64,000 bases of DNA from contig NZ_CP006882.1 in the NCBI RefSeq assembly GCF_000161795.2, positions 620,001 to 684,000 on the forward strand, given 5' to 3'. A model generated the notes under the pieces. The model was not told the origin of the DNA. It ran no database searches and worked only from the letters and a program-made list of their open reading frames with translations. The translations under genes and the position numbers were made by a program. This DNA is from Synechococcus sp. WH 8109 (GTDB lineage Bacteria; Cyanobacteriota; Cyanobacteriia; PCC-6307; Cyanobiaceae). Shown piece by piece: positions 1 through 8,950 of this stretch (position 1 is the first letter of the stretch; each line of letters opens with the position of its first letter).

Positions 1-157
1 CCCCGAAGGCAACGTTGTTGTCCTGGGCGACAACCGCCGCAACAGCCAGGACGCCCGTCGTTGGCCAGGCGGCCCGTTTTTGCCAGACGGTCAGATCATT
101 GGCCGTGCCGTCTTCCGCTTCTGGCCCCCTTCGCGCATCGGTTCGCTCAGCAACTGA
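1..157 (+). CDS. lepB: signal peptidase I, C-terminal fragment
   Basis: This is the 3' end of a gene that begins before the window; about 51 codons are visible up to TGA at 155-157. The residues include [11 protein letters not shown], which matches the conserved C-terminal box of type I signal peptidases (GDNRxNSxDSR), the membrane-bound serine/lysine proteases that remove signal peptides from exported proteins. The catalytic Ser and Lys lie upstream and cannot be checked. Its last 11 bases overlap the end of the convergent gene on the minus strand. Confidence 0.85.
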   Translation, partial: PEGNVVVLGDNRRNSQDARRWPGGPFLPDGQIIGRAVFRFWPPSRIGSLSN

Positions 158-1412
158 GGCCACAGGCCACAACGCGTCCATGAAGCTCACGGCCCAGCCA
201 GGGAATGTTGGCGGCACGCGGTGCGCCGGGGGTGTTGCTGCTGATGGTCCAGCGTTGATCGGGATCGAACAGCAACCAGCGCCGGCTGCCCTGCTCAAGC
301 TGTTCAGGGGGCTGGTCGATCAGGGCCGACGGCCCAAAGCTGAGGGCCTGCCAAAGATCTTCCGCGGTCCAGCGGCCCGGCCGCACCATGGCATTCCACA
401 GCGCAGCAAGCACCACATGGTGGCCGCTGAGGCCTGCGGGGCGCTGGTCACCCGGCAACAGCATGTCCTCCGCATCCAGAGGAACAGCATGCACAGCCAC
501 GGCGGTGATCGTTCGCTGCTGAACGGCCTGGATCAACTGCTCGCGATCATCTGGGCCACCGAGGGAGGGGCATACGCGCGAGCCCGGATCGCTGCTGGCC
601 AGCATGCTGCGGTCGGTCAGAAGATGCCACCAGCTCACGCTGCTCAGGGGCGGGAATTCGCAGCCTGAAATCTGCTGCACCGCTGCTGCTGTGGAGAGGT
701 TCATCAGCCGCAGCTGTCGTTCCGGATGGCGTTGATGCAGCAGCAGCAACTGGCTGAGGGGAACGGTCTCGCTGGTGATCGGATCCGCTGGCCACCCGGC
801 CCGCAGCGTCTCCACGCCTTCCCGCACCAGCCCCTCCCCCTGCAGCGCGGGATCCCGGGGTGCCACGAGCACTGGGCATCCCCCCATCTCTCCGAGCAGC
901 AGTCCCCGTTCCAGCAACGGGGTTGGAACCATGGCGTCATCATCCGCCAGTCCGATGGCACCGTGTTCGAGAAGATCGCCGTGGGGGGCGAGTTCATCCG
1001 CCTTGCCGCCGCGGCTGAAGCCTGCCCAAAGGTGCAGACGAACCGATGCCATCTGATCCTGATCGAGGCTGAATCCCTGAAGCCGCTCCGGACAATCGCG
1101 CCAGCTGCTGCTGCGGGGAAGCAGACCAATCTGGCCATAGCCCCCTGCGGCGGCACAGTGGCGCAGGCTCACAGCTGTTTCTTGATCCCCGCTGAAGGGG
1201 GTCTCAAGGATGGAATGGGGATCCACCAGGCAGGGGGCGACCAGTTGATCCGGTGCTGGGCTGGCCTTGATGCCCAGGCCGAGGGCCTGCTGCCGGGCCT
1301 CGTCGTCAAAGCCGACGAGCACCCCCTGGTTGATCAGGACTGCACCGAGCTGTATTGAATGTCCGGGGCCACGCAGGACGCGCACCGGATCCAGCAGCAA
1401 GGTGTCGTTCAT
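147..1412 (-). CDS. dihydroorotase-family protein, probably non-catalytic
   Basis: A 421-residue protein of the dihydroorotase/amidohydrolase family, which in pyrimidine synthesis closes carbamoyl-aspartate to dihydroorotate. The N-terminal segment reads [14 protein letters not shown] where active enzymes have PGxxDxHxHxRE: one metal-binding His is kept but the second is replaced by Ile, so the zinc site looks broken. Non-catalytic paralogues occur in many bacteria, sometimes as partners of aspartate transcarbamoylase. I chose the ATG at 1412, because it lies 4 bases after the stop of the upstream phosphatase gene; a longer start at 1445 would overlap that gene. The pair is probably one transcript. 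Family assignment is good, lack of activity is inferred. Confidence 0.7.
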   Translation of the reverse strand: MNDTLLLDPVRVLRGPGHSIQLGAVLINQGVLVGFDDEARQQALGLGIKASPAPDQLVAPCLVDPHSILETPFSGDQETAVSLRHCAAAGGYGQIGLLPRSSSWRDCPERLQGFSLDQDQMASVRLHLWAGFSRGGKADELAPHGDLLEHGAIGLADDDAMVPTPLLERGLLLGEMGGCPVLVAPRDPALQGEGLVREGVETLRAGWPADPITSETVPLSQLLLLHQRHPERQLRLMNLSTAAAVQQISGCEFPPLSSVSWWHLLTDRSMLASSDPGSRVCPSLGGPDDREQLIQAVQQRTITAVAVHAVPLDAEDMLLPGDQRPAGLSGHHVVLAALWNAMVRPGRWTAEDLWQALSFGPSALIDQPPEQLEQGSRRWLLFDPDQRWTISSNTPGAPRAANIPWLGRELHGRVVACGLSC

Positions 1413-1416
1413 GACG

Positions 1417-2745
1417 TCAGAGAGCGCCTGCTGCCGTGCGGTCAATCACGCTTCCGAAATGGGAGGTGAGGTTGAGGCAGGTCACCACTGCAGGCTGGCC
1501 TGGATCGGCGGCGATGTCGACCACCGTGACACCACCGTTGCCTTGTTTGACGGCCCAGATGTCGGCCGGGGTCAGCCCCAACAGATCGCAGAGGATCGTT
1601 TTGTTGACGGCGTCGTGGGCCACCACCAGCACCGTTTCCTCAGGCTTCAGCTCGTCAGCGATCTCCCCCCAGCTCCGGACGGAACGGGCCCACACGTCCT
1701 GGATGGTTTCCCCCTCGGGCATCTGCACGGTTTCCGGAGCCCGTTTCCAGGTGTCCAGCAGCTCCGACCAGTCCTCTCTGATTTCGGATTCGAGCTTGCC
1801 TTCCCAGACTCCGTGTCCGATCTCCACCAGTCCGTCGATCTGGGTCAGGGGCACATCGGGATGCGCCTCCAGAATGATTTGGGCCGTTTCGGTTGGACGC
1901 GACAGCGTGCTGCTCCAGGCCCGATTAATGGAGATGTCTTTGAGGAAATCGCGGGCAGCCACGGCTTGACGGCGACCGTTCTCATTCAGCGGGATATCGA
2001 TTTGCCCTTGGAAGCGCCCGGCTTTGTTCCAGTCGGTTTCGCCGTGTCGCACCAAAATCAGTCTGGCGTTTTTGCTCTTCTCCGGCAGCGGTTGCAGGTG
2101 GGTGGTGCTGTTCAGGCATTCGATCTGCACCTGGGGGCCGTTGTCTCCTGGCCGGATGTTGAAGACCGAAAGGGAGGTGTTGTCTACGCGGAGACGCCGG
2201 AAGCCTTGGTTGGGTTCCCCTAGCAACACCAGCATCAGGCAGCGCAGGATGGCGTTGTGGGCCACCACCAGCACCGTGTCGTTGCCGTTGGCGGGATGGC
2301 GCTCCAACAGCTTGCTGATGAAGCCCCGCGCCTGTTCCATCAGCTCAGGCAGTGGCTTGTAGCTCGAACCATCACGACGCTGGAGCTCCAGCTCCATGGG
2401 CCGCTGCTTCCAGATCTTGTAGGCCTCCGTTGAGCCTTGCATCAGCTCGTCGATGGTCTGGCCGGACCAGGGCTCAAGATCCACTTCCAGTAGTCCGTCA
2501 TCAAAGTCGGGATCTGGGGTCTGGCCGCCTTGGGTCTCCAGCAGGCTCGCCGTCGTCGCGGCCGCCCGCTGTAAAGGAGAGCTGTAGATGGCTTGGATGC
2601 GCACGTCCTGAAGCGAGCGGCCCAGGGCCCGGGCCTGCTCATGCCCCTCCTCGCTGAGGTTCGAGAGATCATCGCGGCCCTGGATCCGCCGTTCCTTGTT
2701 GAAACTGCTGAGACCGTGGCGGACCAGAAGTAGACGAAGGGGCAC
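1417..2745 (-). CDS. tandem histidine phosphatase (phosphoglycerate-mutase family)
   Basis: A 442-residue protein made of two complete histidine-phosphatase domains. The first begins LLLVRHGLSSFNKERRIQG near residue 6 and the second LILVRHGETDWNKAGRFQG near residue 228. Each half also has the second active-site His in a VVAH motif (VVAHNAILR and VVAHDAVNK), so both look competent. Cyanobacterial proteins of this kind are usually annotated phosphoglycerate mutase, but related enzymes are phosphoserine or sugar-phosphate phosphatases, so the substrate cannot be read from sequence. It lies just upstream of the dihydroorotase-like gene with a 4-base gap, on the same strand. Confidence 0.8.
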   Translation of the reverse strand: MPLRLLLVRHGLSSFNKERRIQGRDDLSNLSEEGHEQARALGRSLQDVRIQAIYSSPLQRAAATTASLLETQGGQTPDPDFDDGLLEVDLEPWSGQTIDELMQGSTEAYKIWKQRPMELELQRRDGSSYKPLPELMEQARGFISKLLERHPANGNDTVLVVAHNAILRCLMLVLLGEPNQGFRRLRVDNTSLSVFNIRPGDNGPQVQIECLNSTTHLQPLPEKSKNARLILVRHGETDWNKAGRFQGQIDIPLNENGRRQAVAARDFLKDISINRAWSSTLSRPTETAQIILEAHPDVPLTQIDGLVEIGHGVWEGKLESEIREDWSELLDTWKRAPETVQMPEGETIQDVWARSVRSWGEIADELKPEETVLVVAHDAVNKTILCDLLGLTPADIWAVKQGNGGVTVVDIAADPGQPAVVTCLNLTSHFGSVIDRTAAGAL

Positions 2746-2821
2746 GGTTCAGCGTCAGGGCGCGGCCATCGTATGGAAGCGGCCGTTCGGGGGGACAATC
2801 GTGGGCAGTTGAAGCCCGCTG

Positions 2822-4084
2822 GTGCCCAGTTCCCCTCACCCGGTTTCCCCGCGCTGGAAGGGACTTCTAGCGGCCTTGTCCCTCGCTTTGGCCGGTTTTA
2901 TCTGGTTGTCGGGCTTGATGGACAGCCTCTCGCGACCTTCGGTGGCACCGGCCCTGAGCCTTCAGCAGCAGGATCTGACGCTTCTTGCTGAACCAGCGGT
3001 GCCGCCCCCGTTGCGGGACGCTCTCCTGGGGGAGTCGCCGCGGGATGCGCTGCTAAAGGCCCTGGAGGGAATCAGCCCAGAGGAGCGCAATGAGCGTCAG
3101 CAACAAATGTTCCTGTTGTTGCAGGGCCAAGGTTCCGCATTAGCGGAGCTCGAACGCCTTGACGACGACCCATTGCTCCAGCAGCTGTATTGCGAAGCGG
3201 GCGCCTCTGATCCGACGCTCTGCATCGATGCTGCAGCCGCAGGGCAAGCGGCGTTCCGTTTGGTCCTCAGCACGGTGCTGCCACTGGTGACGGCCCTGCT
3301 CGGTGGACTGTTGCTGCTCGGTCAGGCCTGGCGTCTGCTGCGCGGTCGGCTGATGGCCTCGCCCGATGTTCAGGGGCCGGAGCTGACCCTTGTTGATATG
3401 GCCCTGCTGGTGGCCGGTGGCTTTGTGGTGATCAGTGCCGTTGGCGTTCCGCTGGTGGCGTTTCCGTTGGTGGGTGCACTGACGGCTGGGCTGGGCAGTC
3501 CTCGTCGTGAAGCCGTGAGTGTGGTGATCAACTACGGCGTGATGGCCCTGCCGAGCCTGCTGATCCTGTGGCGGCAACTCCGTTCGTTGCCCAGGGAGAG
3601 GGCACCGCTGGGGGGGTGGATGCAGTGGCGATTGCGTCCGCTGCTTTCAGCTCTGCGGGATGCACTGGCGGGCTGGTTGATGGTGACGCCGGTGGTGATG
3701 CTTACGGGGTGGTTGCTCGTGCGCCTGGTCGGTGATCCCGGGGGCAGCAACCCGCTGTTGGAGTTGGTGCTCGGCAGCCGTGATCCGCTTGCCCTGGCCT
3801 TGCTTGCGCTCACTGCGGTTGTGCTGGCCCCGCTGTTCGAGGAGACGATTTTCCGCGGTGCCTTGCTGCCGGTGTTGGCGACCCGACTCGGTCCCATCCC
3901 GGGGGTCCTGCTCAGTGGCCTGTTGTTTGCCATGGCCCACATCAGTGTTGGCGAGTTGGCGCCGCTCACGATGTTGGGAATTGGGCTTGGTTTGGTGCGG
4001 CTGCGCAGCGGACGCCTGTGGCCCTCGGTACTGATGCATGGGCTCTGGAACGCCGTGACGTTCCTGAACCTGCTGCTGCTCTGA
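2822..4084 (+). CDS. CPBP-family intramembrane glutamic protease
   Basis: A 420-residue polytopic membrane protein starting at GTG. The C-terminal third carries the CPBP (CAAX protease/bacteriocin processing) signature: FEETIFRG with the Glu pair near residues 340-341 and Arg about four residues later, followed by a MAHIS segment and an LMHGLWN segment that supply the other conserved residues. The N-terminal part has one membrane helix and then a hydrophilic loop of about 100 residues before the main helix bundle. The family cleaves within membranes; cyanobacterial substrates are mostly unknown. The gene heads the run leading into ftsI, with 3 bases before the next start. Confidence 0.8.
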   Translation: MPSSPHPVSPRWKGLLAALSLALAGFIWLSGLMDSLSRPSVAPALSLQQQDLTLLAEPAVPPPLRDALLGESPRDALLKALEGISPEERNERQQQMFLLLQGQGSALAELERLDDDPLLQQLYCEAGASDPTLCIDAAAAGQAAFRLVLSTVLPLVTALLGGLLLLGQAWRLLRGRLMASPDVQGPELTLVDMALLVAGGFVVISAVGVPLVAFPLVGALTAGLGSPRREAVSVVINYGVMALPSLLILWRQLRSLPRERAPLGGWMQWRLRPLLSALRDALAGWLMVTPVVMLTGWLLVRLVGDPGGSNPLLELVLGSRDPLALALLALTAVVLAPLFEETIFRGALLPVLATRLGPIPGVLLSGLLFAMAHISVGELAPLTMLGIGLGLVRLRSGRLWPSVLMHGLWNAVTFLNLLLL

Positions 4085-4087
4085 ACC

Positions 4088-4576
4088 TTGCCCCGCCTTT
4101 CTGCAGATGGTTCACTGGCTTATTCGCCTGTGATACCGGTGGTTGCCGCTCCGGAACAGCGTGCATCGACCACGGCTTTCGAGCTGATTCAAGGGTCACT
4201 GTCCTCCGGACGCATTGCACGACGCTCTCCTCTCCTTGGGGGGCTCCATCGCCTGATGGATGGCACGCTGCTGGGATTGATTGCGGCGGTTGCCGTTCTT
4301 GCTGGTCTCACGCTGCACTGGCAGCATCGCTGGACTGTGGCCTTCCGCCTGCTGGAGGCAACTCGCACCCAGGCGCACCGGTTGACGGAATCAACCGCAG
4401 TGATGGAACAGCATCTGTTGCTGCGTTCTCAGCAGCCCAACCGCCTGGTGCCAACGCAGGTGGCCAATCTGGTGCATCTTGATCGCCCTGATTTGGGCTC
4501 GTTGCAAGCCTCCGCCTCGTCTCCCGTGGCATCGCTCCAGGCCCTGGGGAATCAGCCCATCCGCGCGGGGTACTGA
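4088..4576 (+). CDS. small bitopic membrane protein upstream of ftsI (FtsL-like by position)
   Basis: A 162-residue protein with a TTG start at 4088. It has a hydrophilic N-terminus of about 57 residues, one membrane helix (LLGLIAAVAVLAGLTLHW, roughly 60-77), then a stretch with heptad-like spacing (FRLLEATRTQAHRLTESTAV) and a Pro/Ser-rich tail. This topology, with the position directly before ftsI and a TGATG overlap with it, is what is seen for the divisome protein FtsL, which is too divergent to recognise by residues. The function is therefore inferred from context only. Confidence 0.6.
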   Translation: MPRLSADGSLAYSPVIPVVAAPEQRASTTAFELIQGSLSSGRIARRSPLLGGLHRLMDGTLLGLIAAVAVLAGLTLHWQHRWTVAFRLLEATRTQAHRLTESTAVMEQHLLLRSQQPNRLVPTQVANLVHLDRPDLGSLQASASSPVASLQALGNQPIRAGY

Positions 4577-6381
4577 TGACGCGGGTGTCAGGGCATCGAC
4601 CCATCCGTTCGCGCCGCTCCCGCACGCGGGTCGTTCCCCTGATCCAGGTTCCCCCCAAGCGGCTCTGGATCACTTTCTGGATCCTGGCGGCAGGCTTGCT
4701 GGGGCTGGTGGGTCGCATGGCATGGCTGCAGTTGGTGCAAGCCCCCGACTTGGAGCAGCGTGCCCGTCAGCTGCAAACTCAGCGCACCCAACCCTTGGGG
4801 CAACGCCGTCCGATCGTCGATCGCACCGGCCGTTTGGTCGCGATGGATGAAAAGCGTTTCCGGCTCTGGGCTCATCCCCGGTACTTCAACATGCCGGGAG
4901 ATTCCCCCAACCTCGTCCGCCCTGCCGACGATGTGGCGGCGGTGTTAGCAGATCCCTTGGCTCGTCCTGCGCCTGCTCTGCTGAAGGCCATGGGAACCCA
5001 GGCCTCGGGAATCAAATTGGCTGAGGAGCTGGATCCGGAAACGGCCGATCGCATCCGGGCACTTGGAATCAGCGGCCTGGATCTGGAGGCCTATCCCCAG
5101 CGGGTGTACCCCCAGGCGTCGTTGTTCGCCAATGTGGTGGGCTTTCTCAATGCGGAGCGACAACCTCAAGCGGGTCTTGAGCAGAGCCGGGATGGGGACC
5201 TGGCTCGCCATGAGCAAACCCGATACCTCCGCCGGGGTGCTGATGGCACGCCATTGCCTGCCAACCTCGCCCCGGGAGCCTTCTATGGCGATGATTTGCG
5301 CCTGCAGCTGACGTTGGATTCCAGGCTCCAGCAGGTGGCACTCAAAGCTCTTGCTGAGCAGGTTGCCAAGTGGAAAGCCCAGAAGGGCGCCGCAATCGTG
5401 ATGGATGCCACTAACGGTGAGTTGTTGGTGCTGGCATCAACACCTACCTATGACCCCAACCGCTACTGGGACTTCCCCACGGGGCGCTTTCGTGAATGGT
5501 CCGTTCAGGATCTCTATGAACCAGGCTCGACGTTCAAGCCGATCAACCTGGCTCTGGCCCTCCAGGACGGCGCCATTCAGGCCACGGATCGGGTCAATGA
5601 TGTGGGCAAGCTGATGGTCGGTGGTTGGCCGATCAATAACCACGACAAAAAAGCCCATGGTTTGGTGGATTTCGCCACCGTTCTGCAGGTGTCAAGCAAC
5701 GTCGGCATGGTCCAGGCCATGCGCCGTCTTGACGACGACGCCTACTGGAACTGGATGGAGCGTCTTGGCATCAATCAGCGTCCTGACACCGACCTCCCTG
5801 GAGCGGTGGCTGGTCAGCTCAAGAGCAAGAAGCAGTTCACCAGTCAGCCGATCGAGCCGGCGACGACGGCCTTTGGTCAGGGGTTTTCGCTCACACCGCT
5901 CAAGCTGGTGCAGCTGCACGGAATGCTGGCCAACGGTGGCAAGTTGATCAGTCCCCACATCACCCGTGGCTTTCGCTCGGGTGATGCCTTGGCTCCGGCG
6001 GCGGCACCCAGTGGTCAGCAGTTGCTGAACCCGGAGGTCACGCGCACGGTGCTCCAGTGGATGGAATCTGTGGTGGATCAGGGCAGTGGCAAGGGGGTGA
6101 AAACACCCGGCTACCGAATTGGTGGCAAAACAGGGACGGCGCAGAAGGCCCTGAATGGGACCTATCTCCCAGGAGCAAAGATCTGCAGCTTTATAGCGAC
6201 CTTGCCGATTGAGGATCCCCGTTATGTGGTTTTTGTGGTGGTGGATGAGCCCCAGGGTGAACACGCCTATGGCTCCACCGTGGCCGTTCCTGTCGCCAAG
6301 CAGATCATTGATGCCTTGTTGGTTGTGGAGCGTATCGCCCCTTCAAAACCTGCTGAATTGAACAAGCTTTTGAACAGCTGA
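4576..6381 (+). CDS. ftsI: peptidoglycan D,D-transpeptidase FtsI (PBP2/PBP3 class)
   Basis: A 601-residue class B penicillin-binding protein that cross-links septal peptidoglycan during cell division. An N-terminal membrane anchor (about residues 28-50) is followed by the dimerisation domain with the RRPIVDRTG segment and by the transpeptidase domain. The three catalytic motifs are complete: SxxK as STFK at 318-321, SxN as SSN from 373, and KTGT from 518. The ATG overlaps the TGA of the preceding small membrane protein, so the two are probably translationally coupled. Family length and motif spacing are normal. Confidence 0.95.
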   Translation: MTRVSGHRPIRSRRSRTRVVPLIQVPPKRLWITFWILAAGLLGLVGRMAWLQLVQAPDLEQRARQLQTQRTQPLGQRRPIVDRTGRLVAMDEKRFRLWAHPRYFNMPGDSPNLVRPADDVAAVLADPLARPAPALLKAMGTQASGIKLAEELDPETADRIRALGISGLDLEAYPQRVYPQASLFANVVGFLNAERQPQAGLEQSRDGDLARHEQTRYLRRGADGTPLPANLAPGAFYGDDLRLQLTLDSRLQQVALKALAEQVAKWKAQKGAAIVMDATNGELLVLASTPTYDPNRYWDFPTGRFREWSVQDLYEPGSTFKPINLALALQDGAIQATDRVNDVGKLMVGGWPINNHDKKAHGLVDFATVLQVSSNVGMVQAMRRLDDDAYWNWMERLGINQRPDTDLPGAVAGQLKSKKQFTSQPIEPATTAFGQGFSLTPLKLVQLHGMLANGGKLISPHITRGFRSGDALAPAAAPSGQQLLNPEVTRTVLQWMESVVDQGSGKGVKTPGYRIGGKTGTAQKALNGTYLPGAKICSFIATLPIEDPRYVVFVVVDEPQGEHAYGSTVAVPVAKQIIDALLVVERIAPSKPAELNKLLNS

Positions 6382-6429
6382 CGCATCAAAAAGCGCGGCT
6401 ACGTTACGAGTATTGAGCCGTCTTACATC

Positions 6430-7602
6430 ATGGCCAGCTTGCTCGATCAGCTTTCACAAATGACCGTGGTCGTCGCCGACACGGGTGATCTGGAGGCGAT
6501 CCGCAAGTTCACCCCTCGGGATGCGACCACCAACCCGTCGTTGATCCTGGCTGCTGCACAGATTCCGGCCTACCAGAGCCTGATTGATGAGGCTTTGCGG
6601 TCATCGCGCAAGTTGATGGGCAGCGACGCAGCGGTGGAAGACGTGGTGCGGGAAGCTCTCGATGAGATCAGTGTGATCTTCGGTAAGGAGATTCTCAAGA
6701 TTGTTCCCCGTCGTGTGTCAACGGAGGTGGATGCTCGTTTGAGTTTTGACACCGACGCCACGATTGAAAAAGGGCGCAAGCTGATTCGTCTGTACAACGA
6801 TGCCGGCATCAGCAACGATCGCGTTCTGATCAAAATTGCCTCCACCTGGGAAGGCATCAAAGCCGCCGAGGTGCTGGAGAAAGAGGGGATTCACTGCAAC
6901 CTCACCCTCCTGTTTGGTTTCGGTCAGGCCGTTGCCTGTGCTGAAGCCGGCGTCACTCTGATCTCCCCTTTCGTGGGGCGCATCCTGGATTGGTACAAGG
7001 CTGAAACCGGTCGCGACTCTTACCCCGGACCTCAGGACCCGGGTGTGATTTCGGTGACCAAGATCTTCAACTACTACAAGACCCACGGCTACGGCACGGA
7101 GGTGATGGGGGCGAGCTTCCGCAACATCGATGAGATCACGGAGTTGGCCGGTTGCGATCTGCTCACGATTTCACCGAAGTTGTTGGATCAGCTCCGTGAG
7201 ACTGAAGCTGTGCTGACCCAGAAATTGGATGCCACCCATCCCACCGATGGCGAAGCCAAGATCCACGTCGATCGCGCCACCTTTGATGCACAGATGCAGG
7301 ACGATCGGATGGCCAGCGACAAACTCACTGAGGGTATTAAGGGCTTCAGCAAGGCCATTGAAACGCTGGAGCATCAACTGGCCCATCGTTTGGCTGAACT
7401 GGAGGGTGGATCCGCCTTCCGCCACGCCGTTTCTGAGATCTTCATGCTCAACGACATGAACGGCGATGGCTCGATCACCCGTGATGAATGGCTCGGCAGT
7501 GATGCCATCTTTGATGCCCTCGATCAGGACCACGACGGTCTGATCTCTCAGGAGGACGTGCGCCAAGGCTTTGGCGCAGCTCTGACTCTGACCTCTGTCT
7601 GA
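6430..7602 (+). CDS. tal: transaldolase with C-terminal EF-hand pair
   Basis: Transaldolase moves a three-carbon unit between sugar phosphates (sedoheptulose-7-P + GAP to erythrose-4-P + fructose-6-P) in the pentose phosphate pathway. The class I catalytic segment [10 protein letters not shown] places the Schiff-base Lys at about residue 135, and the N-terminal DATTNPSLI motif is typical. At 390 residues it is some 55-70 longer than a standard enzyme. The extra C-terminus holds two canonical EF-hand loops: [12 protein letters not shown] at 342-353 and [12 protein letters not shown] at 365-376, with Asp/Asn at positions 1, 3 and 5 and an acid at 12. Calcium binding is thus likely; an effect on activity is inferred. 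A separate short gene follows 14 bases downstream. Confidence 0.93.
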   Translation: MASLLDQLSQMTVVVADTGDLEAIRKFTPRDATTNPSLILAAAQIPAYQSLIDEALRSSRKLMGSDAAVEDVVREALDEISVIFGKEILKIVPRRVSTEVDARLSFDTDATIEKGRKLIRLYNDAGISNDRVLIKIASTWEGIKAAEVLEKEGIHCNLTLLFGFGQAVACAEAGVTLISPFVGRILDWYKAETGRDSYPGPQDPGVISVTKIFNYYKTHGYGTEVMGASFRNIDEITELAGCDLLTISPKLLDQLRETEAVLTQKLDATHPTDGEAKIHVDRATFDAQMQDDRMASDKLTEGIKGFSKAIETLEHQLAHRLAELEGGSAFRHAVSEIFMLNDMNGDGSITRDEWLGSDAIFDALDQDHDGLISQEDVRQGFGAALTLTSV

Positions 7603-7616
7603 GTTGAGCTGGTTCC

Positions 7617-8000
7617 ATGCATGCGCTCGACACCATGCGTGCTTTGGCCAGCAAGGCCGAAGTGATTCACCTCAACCAGGGTGACTTGCTGTTTCGTACG
7701 GGCGAAACCGGCACCTGCATGTATGGCCTGCTGGAGGGATCGGTGCGGCTCACCTGGATCGACTCAGCAGGCCATGAGGGACATGAGGACATCCCTGTGG
7801 GTCATGTGTTCGGCGCGGGGGCCTTGGTGATGGAGGACCATCAGCGATTGAGCACCGCCATGGCCACCAGTGATTGCCGTTTGATTGCCATGAACCGCGA
7901 CAAGTTCCTGTTTGCGGTTCAGGAGACGCCGATGTTCGCAGTGCAACTCCTCGCATCGATTGATGCCCGTTTGCGGGACATCAAGTTGGCCGAAGGATGA
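7617..8000 (+). CDS. stand-alone cyclic-nucleotide-binding-like domain (Crp/Fnr type)
   Basis: A 127-residue protein that consists only of the beta-roll sensor domain of the Crp/Fnr family; the segment around GDLLFRTGETGTCMYGLLEG is typical. There is no helix-turn-helix after it, so it is not a DNA-binding regulator by itself. The Arg and Glu that bind cAMP phosphate are not evident, so a nucleotide ligand is doubtful. It starts 14 bases after transaldolase on the same strand and probably shares its transcript. Function unknown. Confidence 0.75.
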   Translation: MHALDTMRALASKAEVIHLNQGDLLFRTGETGTCMYGLLEGSVRLTWIDSAGHEGHEDIPVGHVFGAGALVMEDHQRLSTAMATSDCRLIAMNRDKFLFAVQETPMFAVQLLASIDARLRDIKLAEG

Positions 8001-8037
8001 TCGACGGGCGGTGCGATCCAGCGAAAGGGCGAGGACG

Positions 8038-8277
8038 TCATGGATTCGGCTCCGCTGCCGACCGGTAGACGGCGGGCACGAGCACCAGAAACATCAGCCA
8101 CCAGGCCAGTACGCCTATGGCCAGGGGAAGGCTGATCCAGAGCCGGTGCAGCAGCGTCCAGGACCCGCTGACCATCAGCACTCCCGTGCAGATGATGGAC
8201 CAGGGCTGGCACCACCAGGGTTTCAGCGACCAGAACGGTGGCTGCTCCGGCGGTTTAGCGGAGGGCGTCGAGTTCAC
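8038..8277 (-). CDS. small two-helix membrane protein (DUF6737-like)
   Basis: About 79 residues from the GTG at 8277. The segment PFWSLKPWWCQPWSI followed by two hydrophobic stretches resembles a short cyanobacterial membrane family that I recall as DUF6737. It begins inside the end of the PPC-glutaredoxin gene (overlap of 23 bases), pointing to co-expression. A longer start at 8316 is possible but adds residues unlike the family. Function unknown. Confidence 0.6.
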   Translation of the reverse strand: MNSTPSAKPPEQPPFWSLKPWWCQPWSIICTGVLMVSGSWTLLHRLWISLPLAIGVLAWWLMFLVLVPAVYRSAAEPNP

Positions 8278-8863
8278 CAGCTGCGTGCATGGCGGCGAGA
8301 TCGTCGTAGCCACCAATCACTGATCCGTCGATGAACACCTGGGGGAAGGTGGTCATCTCACTGCGCTGCTGCACAGCCTGGAAGGCTGCGTCGTCGTTGA
8401 CGGTGGTGACGTTGTGGGGCAGATCCAGGGTTCTCAGGATGCGCAGGGCGCGGCTGCACCAGGGGCATCCCGGCAGCACGGCGATCTCGATCCTTGGTGC
8501 TGCTGCTGCGGTCTGACGCGCGGGGCGGCCTTCGCGTTGCTCCAGCACGCCAACCAGGAGATCGACGCCCTTCTGCACGATCGTGCCGGGCTCAAGGTGG
8601 CCTCCCCACACCTGACAGGCCCCATCCGAGAGGCTCAGGTGCAGGTGCACGCCCTCAGGGGAAAAGGTTCCATTGAGGGTGATCACCTCAAGATCGCCCT
8701 CCAGCACGGTTGGCTCCGCCTGGCCGGGGCACTGGAACGACGCCTTGGTCAGGTTGCCGACAACGCCGAGAACAAAGCCGCTGATGCCGTCCCGCTGAGC
8801 CAGTTCTTCGAGGCTGAGGCGTAGATCGCTGCCGGGAGCAAGCTTCAGCGGCAGAGGTTGCAT
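8255..8863 (-). CDS. PPC (DUF296) domain fused to glutaredoxin
   Basis: A 202-residue protein with two domains. Residues 1-108 or so match the PPC/DUF296 fold: LAPGSDLRLSLEELA, then TVLEGDLEVITLNGTFS and GVHLHLSLSD with GGHLEPG. Residues 124-202 form a glutaredoxin: IEIAVLPGCPWCSRA with a CPWC dithiol site, the cis-Pro segment TTFPQVFIDG, and the GGYDDL glutathione-binding turn. Glutaredoxins reduce disulfides with glutathione or carry Fe-S clusters. Free-standing PPC proteins are seen in bacteria and fused to AT-hooks in plants; pairing with glutaredoxin suggests redox control of the PPC function (inference). It faces the RHH gene across an 85-base divergent promoter region. Confidence 0.85.
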   Translation of the reverse strand: MQPLPLKLAPGSDLRLSLEELAQRDGISGFVLGVVGNLTKASFQCPGQAEPTVLEGDLEVITLNGTFSPEGVHLHLSLSDGACQVWGGHLEPGTIVQKGVDLLVGVLEQREGRPARQTAAAAPRIEIAVLPGCPWCSRALRILRTLDLPHNVTTVNDDAAFQAVQQRSEMTTFPQVFIDGSVIGGYDDLAAMHAAGELDALR

Positions 8864-8907
8864 GGCGCCTCAAAAAGTGTGTCCAACATTACGCAATCTT
8901 GTTTAGC

Positions 8908-8950
8908 ACGATATCGTTTATTCAACGTAAGCATATTCTCACGAAATCGT
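8908..8950. promoter_or_regulatory. two ACGAWATCGT palindromes, candidate RHH operator
   Basis: The 10-bp palindrome ACGATATCGT lies at 8908-8917, and a near copy, ACGAAATCGT, at 8941-8950, 33 bp away (about three helical turns). The second covers the GTG start of the adjacent ribbon-helix-helix gene. A weaker match (ACGCAATCTT) is at 8891. Spacing and position suit autoregulation by that protein; inference only. Confidence 0.4.
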
